Source of the DNA: an uncultured Nioella sp.
GTDB lineage: Bacteria > Pseudomonadota > Alphaproteobacteria > Rhodobacterales > Rhodobacteraceae
Assembly: GCA_947495575.1 (NCBI GenBank)
Contig: CANLZL010000001.1
Coordinates: forward strand, 124,001-188,000
DNA: 64,000 nt
Reading direction: 5' to 3'
Shown: in pieces, positions 57,150 through 64,000 of the stretch
Layout of the letters: the number at the start of each line of letters is the position of its first letter
How positions within the stretch are numbered: position 1 is the stretch's first letter
Notes under the pieces: model-generated
The model's input: the letters and a program-made list of their open reading frames with translations, nothing else
What the model was told of the DNA's origin: nothing
Database searches by the model: none
Program-made: the position numbers and the translations under genes

Positions 57150-58313
57150 ATGCCGGTCAAGAACCGCTTTGCTGAGCTGCTGCCCGAAATCACTGAATGG
57201 CGCCGGGATCTGCATGAAAATCCCGAAATCCTGTTCGAGACTCATCGCACGTCAGCGATTGTTGAAGAAAAGCTCAAAGCCTTTGGTTGTGATGAGGTTG
57301 TCACCGGATTGGGGCGTACAGGGGTCGTCGGCGTTATCAGAGGCAAGACGACTCGGTCGGGCAAAGTTATTGCCCTGCGCGCGGATATGGATGCTTTGCC
57401 GATCCTTGAAGAAACCGGAGTGGATTACGCTTCTAAAACGCCGGGTGCGATGCATGCTTGCGGCCATGACGGACACACGGCCATGTTATTGGGCGCGGCC
57501 AAATACCTGTCCGAGACCCGGAATTTCGATGGCACGGTTGTCGTGATTTTTCAGCCCGCCGAAGAGGGTGGCGGCGGCGGTAAAGAGATGTGCGATGACG
57601 GCATGATGGACCGGTTCGGCATTCAGGAAGTTTATGGGATGCACAATTGGCCCGGACGTCCAGTAGGCAGTTTCGCTATTCGCCCGGGCGCTTTCTTCGC
57701 GGCTGCCGATCAGTTTGAGATCATTGTCAGCGGCAAAGGTGGTCACGCGGCGAAACCACAGGAAACAATCGATTCCACATTGGTGGCCAGCCATATCGTG
57801 ATCGCGCTTCAATCAATTGCCAGCCGCAATGTTGACCCGGTGGAACAAGTGGTGGTGTCAGTCACAAGTTTCGAGACCAGCTCAAAGGCGCATAACGTGA
57901 TCCCGGCGACGGTAAAGTTGCGTGGCACGGTCCGGACGTTGAACAAGGATGTTCAGGATCTTGCAGAAGAACGCCTGATCAAAATCGCGGAAACGACAGC
58001 AGAGGCCTTTGGCGCTTCGGCCAAGGTTGATTATGAGCGGGGCTACCCCGTTATGGTCAATTCTGAGGATCAGACAGAGTTTGCAGCCGAAGTTGCGGCC
58101 GCTGTCTCAGGTTCCTGCGAGGATGCACCGTTGGTGATGGGGGGAGAAGATTTCGCCTTCATGCTGAACGAACGCCCTGGCGCGTACATTCTTGTGGGCA
58201 ATGGCGACACGGCAGCGGTGCATCACCCGAAGTACAACTTCAATGATGAAGCGATTCCGGCAGGGTGTAGCTGGTGGGCAGAGATTGCCGAACAGCGGAT
58301 GCCTGCGGGTTGA
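57150..58313 (+). CDS. M20 family amidohydrolase (hippurate hydrolase-like)
   Basis: The 387-residue enzyme has ITEWRRDLHENPEILFETHRTS, metal residues in HACGHDGHTAMLLGAAKYL and VFQPAEEGGGGGKEMCDDG, and the late MGGEDFAFMLNERPGAYILVGNG. These are the M20D marks. The family hydrolyses N-acyl amino acids such as hippurate or indoleacetyl-amino acids. AGAGAGGATATCTT precedes the ATG. It is 92 bases after the DadA-like gene in the same direction. Confidence 0.92.
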   Translation: MPVKNRFAELLPEITEWRRDLHENPEILFETHRTSAIVEEKLKAFGCDEVVTGLGRTGVVGVIRGKTTRSGKVIALRADMDALPILEETGVDYASKTPGAMHACGHDGHTAMLLGAAKYLSETRNFDGTVVVIFQPAEEGGGGGKEMCDDGMMDRFGIQEVYGMHNWPGRPVGSFAIRPGAFFAAADQFEIIVSGKGGHAAKPQETIDSTLVASHIVIALQSIASRNVDPVEQVVVSVTSFETSSKAHNVIPATVKLRGTVRTLNKDVQDLAEERLIKIAETTAEAFGASAKVDYERGYPVMVNSEDQTEFAAEVAAAVSGSCEDAPLVMGGEDFAFMLNERPGAYILVGNGDTAAVHHPKYNFNDEAIPAGCSWWAEIAEQRMPAG

Positions 58314-58429
58314 TGTCATAAAAATAAGTATGTTGTTCGATTTTTTGCCTCGCCGAGACAAAATTCATATTGCGATCAACTATTCAAAAAATGCACGTTT
58401 AACGCGAAGTGCGTAAAACGGAGTATGTT

Positions 58430-58864
58430 ATGTCTTTAAGAGTTGCGGCGCTTACCGCCGCCGTGTCTATTTTGTTTTCTTTCAGTGCAGTCGCCCAATC
58501 CCCTGGAGATCAATACAACACGCCAGTGACCGAAAGCTTCGGTTACAGCGAAATGCGCGGGACAGGTGAACTGGGTTTGGTTTTGGCATATTATTCAGAT
58601 CTGCAGGACGCTAACGGTTATGTCGCCCTTTGTGGGGCCTATTTTTTGCGCGAACGACGTGCACAGGGTGTTGTATCTCAGGCCCTTGCCAATGCGACGC
58701 TATCGCGTGACGGTGTCGAAATTCACCGGAATATCCGATTTTTTCGCCATGCACGTTCCCTGCGGCAGTTGCCCAACGCAACGGCGAGATGTGTGGTGAC
58801 AAATGCGCGAACGGGCGGTGGAAACTACCTACTCAACATCTCTGGCGGGACGGTTCGGATGTAA
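58430..58864 (+). CDS. Exported hypothetical protein, 144 aa
   Basis: The protein starts MSLRVAALTAAVSILFSFSAVAQ, a signal peptide, followed by about 121 mature residues with two cysteines (VALCGAYF, TARCVVTN) that could form a disulfide. CGGAG stands about seven bases before the ATG. I do not recognise the family. The gene is preceded by an A/T-rich region of about 110 bases and converges on moaA. Confidence 0.75.
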   Translation: MSLRVAALTAAVSILFSFSAVAQSPGDQYNTPVTESFGYSEMRGTGELGLVLAYYSDLQDANGYVALCGAYFLRERRAQGVVSQALANATLSRDGVEIHRNIRFFRHARSLRQLPNATARCVVTNARTGGGNYLLNISGGTVRM

Positions 58865-58892
58865 CCCCGCGCACTGTCTGCATGGGCGTGCC

Positions 58893-59903
58893 CTAGCCGC
58901 CCGTATGGCTCATGTGGCGGGACATTTGACCCGCCACACCTTGCCGTGAATAATCGAAATCATGGCCCTTAGGCTTCAGGGCGATAGCCGCGCGAATTGC
59001 GTCTTCCAATCTGTCATCGTTGGGTGACGCCCGGAGCGCACCACGTAGATCGGCCATATCTTCCTGCCCCAAACACATAAAGAGCTGGCCGGTGCAGGTC
59101 AGGCGGACACGGTTGCAACTTTCGCAAAAGTTGTGCGTGAGCGGTGTGATAAAGCCGATTTTTTGACCAGTTTCCTCCAGCTTCACATATCGGGCTGGGC
59201 CGCCGGTGCGCTCGTCCAGATCGGTCAGAGTAAACCGCTCGCCTAGCCGCGCGCGCAGGTCTTTCAGATCCCAATACTGATCCAGTCGGTCTTCGTTGCC
59301 CAGATCGCCCATTGGCATGACCTCAATAAAGGTCAGGTCCATTTCGCGCTCGGCACACCAGCTTTGCAGAGTAAAGAGCTCGTCTTCGTTAAACCCTTTA
59401 AGGGCCACTGCGTTGATTTTGACGCGTAGCCCGGCCTTTTGCGCGGCCTCGATCCCCTGCAAAACCTGCGGCAGGCGACCCCATCGAGTAATATCGGCGA
59501 ACTTTTTGTCGTCTAACGTGTCGAGCGAAACATTCACACGGCGCACGCCGGCCGCGTAGAGGTCTTTGGCGAAACGACCCAACTGGCTGCCATTGGTGGT
59601 CAGCGTCAGTTCGTCCAAAGCGCCCGAGTCCAAATGGCGGGTCATGCCCTCAAAGAAGGTCATGATGCCCTTTCGCACCAATGGTTCGCCGCCAGTAATG
59701 CGCAGCTTCTTCACGCCCATGCGGATGAAGGTGGAACACATGCGATCCAGCTCTTCCAGCGTCAGCAGCTCTTTCTTAGGTAAGAATGTCATGTTCTCGG
59801 CCATGCAATACACACAGCGGAAGTCGCAACGGTCAGTGACCGAAACACGCAAATATGAAATGGCGCGGGCGAAGGGATCTATCAGGGGGGCGATATCGGT
59901 CAT
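58893..59903 (-). CDS. moaA: GTP 3',8-cyclase MoaA (molybdenum cofactor)
   Basis: The 336-residue radical-SAM enzyme has cysteines 26, 30 and 33 (CDFRCVYC) for the first cluster, [19 protein letters not shown] for the second, and the conserved C-terminal GG. It forms 3',8-cyclo-GTP, the first step to molybdopterin. It is divergent from a lipoprotein gene. No other mo-genes are in the window. Confidence 0.97.
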   Translation of the reverse strand: MTDIAPLIDPFARAISYLRVSVTDRCDFRCVYCMAENMTFLPKKELLTLEELDRMCSTFIRMGVKKLRITGGEPLVRKGIMTFFEGMTRHLDSGALDELTLTTNGSQLGRFAKDLYAAGVRRVNVSLDTLDDKKFADITRWGRLPQVLQGIEAAQKAGLRVKINAVALKGFNEDELFTLQSWCAEREMDLTFIEVMPMGDLGNEDRLDQYWDLKDLRARLGERFTLTDLDERTGGPARYVKLEETGQKIGFITPLTHNFCESCNRVRLTCTGQLFMCLGQEDMADLRGALRASPNDDRLEDAIRAAIALKPKGHDFDYSRQGVAGQMSRHMSHTGG

Positions 59904-59977
59904 GGAGGGAACTTAGGGATGCGGGCCGTGCGCGGCAAGCGTTGATGGCACGGGGAATTGCCCCTAGGCTGCGACAC

Positions 59978-60433
59978 ATGAACAGATTCCTTTTGCTTCC
60001 CGCGTCGCTTGTCCTTGTGCTTGGTCTTTCCGCCTGCGGGGACCGGCAGTTTCGCCCCCTGGGCTTTCTAAATCGCGCGCCTGATCCGGTAGTGTCGCCG
60101 CCAGAGGAGGTGGCAACAGATGCGGACGGCGAGGAAATCGTTGACGCAGACGGTGCAGGCGATACGCCCACGCCTTCAGCCTCTGGAGAGCTAGGGACAA
60201 CGATCGCATCGCTTGGCGATCCAACAGTGCCAGGGCTTTGGTTGGAAACCGGGTTGGTTTCGACAGAAACGCCGGGCCGCGTGATCGCGGAAAATGGACA
60301 ATCGGTGGAGCTGACTTTGCGCCCAAGCGGTGGTGAAGCCAGCGCAGGCAGCCGCTTGTCGGTTGCGGCCATGCAGGCACTTGGTCTTGGTTTGACCGAT
60401 CTGGCACCGCTTACGGTTTTTGCAGGGCCGTAG
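59978..60433 (+). CDS. Lipoprotein of unknown function, 151 aa
   Basis: The start MNRFLLLPASLVLVLGLSAC has lipobox LSAC with cysteine 20. The mature part has an acidic, proline-rich linker (PPEEVATDADGEEIVDADGAGDTP) and a small C-terminal domain with TETPGRVIAENGQSVELTLRPSGGEASAGSRLSVAAMQALGLGLTDLAPLTVF. The terminal 50 residues look like a small beta-domain. The function is unknown. It is convergent with the DUF3422 gene. Confidence 0.82.
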   Translation: MNRFLLLPASLVLVLGLSACGDRQFRPLGFLNRAPDPVVSPPEEVATDADGEEIVDADGAGDTPTPSASGELGTTIASLGDPTVPGLWLETGLVSTETPGRVIAENGQSVELTLRPSGGEASAGSRLSVAAMQALGLGLTDLAPLTVFAGP

Positions 60434-60445
60434 GGTGGCCTACCT

Positions 60446-61729
60446 TCAATGCATTGCGTTCTTGATCCTGCGTGTCATCAACCAGACCGCGCCTACAACA
60501 GGCAGGATCAGCGCCGCCGATAGGATCGGTTTTTCAACTCCGACGGTGTAGGCCAGCGGAGCCAACAGATAAGTCAGCAGGTTTACGGCGTAGTAACTGA
60601 CGGCAACGACGGACAATCCTTCTACGGTTTCTTGCAGGCGCAGTTGCAGTTCAGCACGTTTATCCATGCTGGCCAGCAATTTCTGGTTCTGCTCCGAACG
60701 GTCAACCTCAACTTGTGTCCGCAAAAGTTCACCGGCTCGGAACGCCCTGTCAGTCATTGACCGCAACCGCGCCTCAGTGCTTTCAACCGTTCGCATGGCA
60801 GGATCAAAGCGGCGCATCATGAATTCGGCAAAAGTCTGCATCCCGCAAAACCGGGCTTCGCGCAAAATCTCGACCCTTTGTTCCACAATTGCGGAGTAGG
60901 CCCGAGTCGCACCAAAACGGAAGGAGCTGTCAGACATCATGTTTTCCAAACGGGTCGCATAGGACAAAAGCTGACCAAGCGAAGCTTCGGGCGTGTGGTC
61001 CTGATTGGACATTGCGGCCAAAAGGGCGGATAGGCCACCATCTACTTCAACCATTTGGCTGTTCAGGTCGCGCGCACGAGGCAGGCCCAACATCGCCATT
61101 GCCTTATATGTCTCGATCTCGGCCAATCGCTGAACGATGCGGCCAATCCGGGATGCACCGACCCCTTCATCGGGAAAAATGGCAAAGCGCATATGGCCCG
61201 TAGGATCAATCCGAAAATCCGAAGCGATGACGGTGCGCGTGTCCAGAACCCGGCTGACGGCAAGGCTTTCCCTGACAAACCAGTCATTAAGGTCTTTCTT
61301 GATGGTTTCTTTGGGCGAAGCCGGTTCGGCAATTCGAAAATGCGCAGAGGTCACACACATGCCCGGCGTCTCATCGACCCACTCTTGCGGAAAGATGTCC
61401 CAGATCGAATTGTCAAACGGGCGTTCGCTTAATTCATCGAGCATGACCATGTAAGTCACGAACTCGGTATGCTGCTCCCACTTCAGACGGTATCGCCCGA
61501 TCTGACCGAAGTAATGGGTCGCGTCCGGCTTGGGGTGTTGGGCGCCGTGACGATCCAAAAGAGTAATCAGATGTTGGCGATCAGCCTCCCGATTCCGCGC
61601 CGCGGCATTTTTCTTGCGCTTGAGAGCAATAACACCGGCCTGCGATCCGGCCGGGACCGAAGGAAAGGGCCGCGCGTGCAGCTCATTCGCCAAATCATAG
61701 CGAAGCGGGTGATTCTCGACATTGGCCAT
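60446..61729 (-). CDS. DUF3422 family membrane protein
   Basis: The 427-residue protein begins HPLRYDLANELHARPFPSVPAGSQAG, the DUF3422 mark, and ends with two helices (SYYAVNLLTYLLAPLAYTVG and ILSAALILPVVGAVWLM). The middle is soluble with a coiled-coil (EILREARFCGMQTFAEFMMRRFDPAMRTVE). It should be anchored by the C-terminal helix pair with a large cytoplasmic domain. Function unknown. AAGGAC precedes the ATG. Confidence 0.9.
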   Translation of the reverse strand: MANVENHPLRYDLANELHARPFPSVPAGSQAGVIALKRKKNAAARNREADRQHLITLLDRHGAQHPKPDATHYFGQIGRYRLKWEQHTEFVTYMVMLDELSERPFDNSIWDIFPQEWVDETPGMCVTSAHFRIAEPASPKETIKKDLNDWFVRESLAVSRVLDTRTVIASDFRIDPTGHMRFAIFPDEGVGASRIGRIVQRLAEIETYKAMAMLGLPRARDLNSQMVEVDGGLSALLAAMSNQDHTPEASLGQLLSYATRLENMMSDSSFRFGATRAYSAIVEQRVEILREARFCGMQTFAEFMMRRFDPAMRTVESTEARLRSMTDRAFRAGELLRTQVEVDRSEQNQKLLASMDKRAELQLRLQETVEGLSVVAVSYYAVNLLTYLLAPLAYTVGVEKPILSAALILPVVGAVWLMTRRIKNAMH

Positions 61730-62046
61730 GGCGCGTCCTTCGTGTCCTGAGGGCCCGATGTAACGGCCACGAATGGGAAGTCAAAGAAAAAGATCATTAT
61801 TTTGAATGGTTTAAGCGTGTGCAACGGTATGCAGATCCACGCAACCCTCTGGCATTTTAAGGGTTTTTGACGTTACGGCACATCAAAACGGATATTTGGT
61901 CGCGCAGGCGCATTTGCTTAAAAAACAGGCGTTTCCGATAGGAAATTTGCCTGCGGCACCGCTTCCGTTGTGGAGTTGGGGGCAGGGATGTAAAACCCCG
62001 CTCGACCGCCCGCGCGAACGGGCTTTCACGGGAAAAGGGGAACAAT
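61730..62046. other. Intergenic control region upstream of pntA, 317 bases
   Basis: It holds the divergent promoters of the DUF3422 gene and pntA. A possible promoter with TTGCTT and GATAGG, 17 bases apart, is at 61914-61942. The remainder has no evident tRNA or operator; the last part (about 61980-62046) is GC-rich and could be the pntA leader. Confidence 0.4.
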
Positions 62047-63621
62047 GTGAAAATAGGTGCTCCCAAGGAGATCGAACCAGGCGAAAATCGGGTGGCAATG
62101 ACGCCCGATTCCGCTACGCAGTTGCAAAAACTGGGGTACGATTGTCTTATCGAGACCGGTGCTGGTGGGGCCGCAGGCTTTGCTGACGCAGATTACGAAG
62201 CCGCAGGGGTTACGGTTGTCAAAACCGCCGCCGCCTTGTGGAAAGAGGCCGACATCATCGCCAAGGTGCGTCAGCCAAATTCAACCGAGCTAAAGCGACT
62301 GTCTTCTGACAAGACGCTCATCTCGTTCTTCAACCCTGCAGGGAACGAAGAAGGGATGGAAGCCGCCAAATCCAAGGGCGCGAATGTGATCGCCATGGAA
62401 ATGGTGCCGCGTATCAGCCGCGCCCAGAAGATGGACGCGCTGAGCTCGATGGCCAACATTGCGGGCTACCGCGCGGTTATTGAGGCAGGCAACAATTATG
62501 GTCGCTTCTTTACCGGTCAGATCACAGCAGCCGGTAAAGTGCCGCCTGCCAAGGTTCTGGTTGTGGGCGCCGGCGTTGCTGGTCTAGCCGCAATCGGCAC
62601 CTCGACCTCGCTTGGCGCGATCACGCTGGCCTTTGACGTCCGGCCCGAAGTGGCAGAGCAGGTTGAATCGATGGGCGCTGAGTTCGTCTATCTCGATTTC
62701 GAAGAAGAACAGCAAGATGGTGCGGCAACTGGCGGTTATGCGTCTGTTTCCAGCCCGGAATTCCGCGAAGCACAGCTTGCCAAGTTCCGCGAGCTTGCGC
62801 CCGAGGTTGATATTGTCATCACCACGGCGCTGATCCCGAACCGCGAAGCGCCCGAGCTGTGGACCGAAGACATGGTTGCAGCAATGAAACCGGGTTCGGT
62901 TATTGTTGACCTTGCCGCCGAAAAAGGTGGCAACTGCAAACAGACCGTCAAGGATGAGCGGATCGTCACCGAAAATGGTGTGATCATCATCGGTTATACC
63001 GACTTCCCAAGTCGGATGGCGGCACAGGCCTCGACGCTCTATGCAACCAACATCCGCCATATGATGACCGACCTGACCCCTGAAAAAGACGGTCAGATCA
63101 ATCACGACATGGAAGATGACGTGATCCGCGGTGCCACCGTAACCCATCAAGGTGAGATTACTTTCCCGCCGCCACCGCCAAAGATTGCGGCGATTGCGGC
63201 CAAACCGAAGGCGCCAGCCCCCAAAGAGCTGACGCCGGAAGAGAAGCGTGCTGCTGAAGTGGCCGCATTCAAGGCTCAAACCAAACAACAGGTCACGTTG
63301 CTGGCTGTTGGCGGCGGTCTGATCCTGCTCGCAGGTCTCTGGGCACCGGCCAGCTTTATGCAGCACTTCATCGTCTTTGTGCTCAGTGTTTTTGTCGGCT
63401 TCCAGGTAATCTGGAATGTCAGCCACTCGCTGCACACACCACTGATGGCTGTGACCAATGCGATCTCGTCGATCATCATCTTGGGCGCGCTGATGCAAAT
63501 CGGCTCTGGCTCGTTCCTGGTGATCCTCCTTGCTGCCCTTTCGGTCTTTATGGCCGGGATCAATATCTTCGGTGGCTTCCTCGTGACACGGCGCATGCTC
63601 GCCATGTTCCAGAAATCCTGA
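62047..63621 (+). CDS. pntA: NAD(P) transhydrogenase subunit alpha
   Basis: The 524-residue protein begins with GTG ([26 protein letters not shown]) behind AAGGGGA. It has the alanine-dehydrogenase-like NAD domain ([23 protein letters not shown] at about residues 170-190), a proline/alanine linker after residue 375, and three to four C-terminal helices from about residue 415. It is the fused form (PntAA plus PntAB). With PntB it uses proton motive force to pass hydride from NADH to NADP+. pntB starts 14 bases later. Confidence 0.96.
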   Translation: MKIGAPKEIEPGENRVAMTPDSATQLQKLGYDCLIETGAGGAAGFADADYEAAGVTVVKTAAALWKEADIIAKVRQPNSTELKRLSSDKTLISFFNPAGNEEGMEAAKSKGANVIAMEMVPRISRAQKMDALSSMANIAGYRAVIEAGNNYGRFFTGQITAAGKVPPAKVLVVGAGVAGLAAIGTSTSLGAITLAFDVRPEVAEQVESMGAEFVYLDFEEEQQDGAATGGYASVSSPEFREAQLAKFRELAPEVDIVITTALIPNREAPELWTEDMVAAMKPGSVIVDLAAEKGGNCKQTVKDERIVTENGVIIIGYTDFPSRMAAQASTLYATNIRHMMTDLTPEKDGQINHDMEDDVIRGATVTHQGEITFPPPPPKIAAIAAKPKAPAPKELTPEEKRAAEVAAFKAQTKQQVTLLAVGGGLILLAGLWAPASFMQHFIVFVLSVFVGFQVIWNVSHSLHTPLMAVTNAISSIIILGALMQIGSGSFLVILLAALSVFMAGINIFGGFLVTRRMLAMFQKS

Positions 63622-63635
63622 AGGAGTAGAGAGCA

Positions 63636-64000
63636 ATGGAATTCGGATTTACGACGGCGGCCTATGTGGTCGCGGCTGTTCTCTTCATCCTGTCACTGGG
63701 CGGTTTGTCCGGTCAGGAAAGTGCAAAACGCGCCGTTTGGTACGGTATCGTCGGCATGGGCCTTGCGGTTTTTGCCACGCTTATCGGACCTGGTTCCGGC
63801 CTGTGGCTTCTCTCTGCGATCCTGATCGCAGCAGGTGGTATCATTGGTTGGTATGTGGCCACCAAGGTCGAAATGACCGAGATGCCACAGCTGGTTGCCG
63901 CGATGCACAGCCTTGTTGGTCTGGCGGCCGTGTTCGTGGGCTTCAACGCTCATTTCGAACTGGGTCGTGTTTTGGCGATGGAGCCAGAAGCGCGCGAGGC
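63636..64000 (+). CDS. pntB: NAD(P) transhydrogenase subunit beta, N-terminal part (cut by window edge)
   Basis: The first 121 residues begin MEFGFTTAAYVVAAVLFILSLGGLSGQESAKRAVWYG, and run through membrane helices to VGLAAVFVGFNAHFELG, the conserved PntB start. AAGGAG lies nine bases before the ATG. The NADP-binding C-terminal domain lies outside the window. Confidence 0.96.
   Translation, partial: MEFGFTTAAYVVAAVLFILSLGGLSGQESAKRAVWYGIVGMGLAVFATLIGPGSGLWLLSAILIAAGGIIGWYVATKVEMTEMPQLVAAMHSLVGLAAVFVGFNAHFELGRVLAMEPEARE

Noticed and set aside
1-64000. CRISPR arrays, tRNA, rRNA, transposases and phage genes
   Set aside because: I looked for regular repeats, T-loop-like sequences and transposase motifs and found none convincing in the window.

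Overview
The window looks like a chromosomal segment of a marine-type Rhodobacterales (Roseobacter-like) alphaproteobacterium. Pointers are a ScfR/PccR regulator beside propionyl-CoA carboxylase genes, a DnaA-inactivating HdaA-like protein beside ppk-ppx, a short prolyl-tRNA synthetase, an SUV3-like helicase followed by S4, 7Fe ferredoxin and CarD genes, and a fused PntA. Coding density is high. I saw no rRNA, tRNA, CRISPR array, phage or insertion sequence. Most of the window is core genome, and the novelty lies in small genes, start sites and operators.  Layout. 1-9.8 kb: the tail of a membrane protein, a chloramphenicol-acetyltransferase-fold protein, a methyltransferase, a VOC protein, an SLC13/TrkA-C permease, YebC, a cytochrome b561 divergent from a MarR regulator, an ArgP/LysE divergent pair, an EamA exporter, a HAD-fold protein that has lost its catalytic aspartates, and a YdcH-like small protein behind an FNR-type box. 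9.8-22.4 kb: a BenE carrier, then the propionyl-CoA assimilation locus: pccR, a Bcr-type exporter, pccB, five small uncharacterised genes separated by terminators, pccA, an opposite-strand DUF4174 gene and methylmalonyl-CoA mutase. The pathway carries propionyl-CoA to succinyl-CoA; TTTGCAAA-type sites lie in front of pccR and pccB. 22.5-31 kb: an MFS exporter, NhaA, an AI-2E-family protein, HdaA, and the polyphosphate genes ppk and ppx. 31-37 kb: proS, a DUF2937 protein, lolC-lolD, a lysophospholipase-like hydrolase with an SCP2-like protein, and a TPR protein. 37-41.5 kb: an SUV3-like helicase, an S4 RNA-binding gene whose only plausible start is CTG, fdxA and carD. 41.5-48.4 kb: cobS and cobT divergent, a Kef-type antiporter, an Lrp regulator divergent from 4-hydroxyphenylpyruvate dioxygenase, a small membrane protein and a lyxose/mannose isomerase.  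48.5-58.3 kb is a catabolic block: a five-gene peptide/opine ABC transporter on the minus strand, divergent from an ArgE-like deacylase, a DadA-like FAD oxidase and an M20 amidohydrolase. This suggests uptake, deacylation and oxidation of an acylated amino acid or amine. 58.4-64 kb: a secreted small protein, moaA, a lipoprotein, a DUF3422 protein, and pntA with the beginning of pntB at the window edge.  The most interesting items are the CTG start of the S4 gene, the degenerate HAD protein, the chain of orphan small genes and terminators between pccB and pccA, and several operator-like repeats that match their neighbouring regulators.
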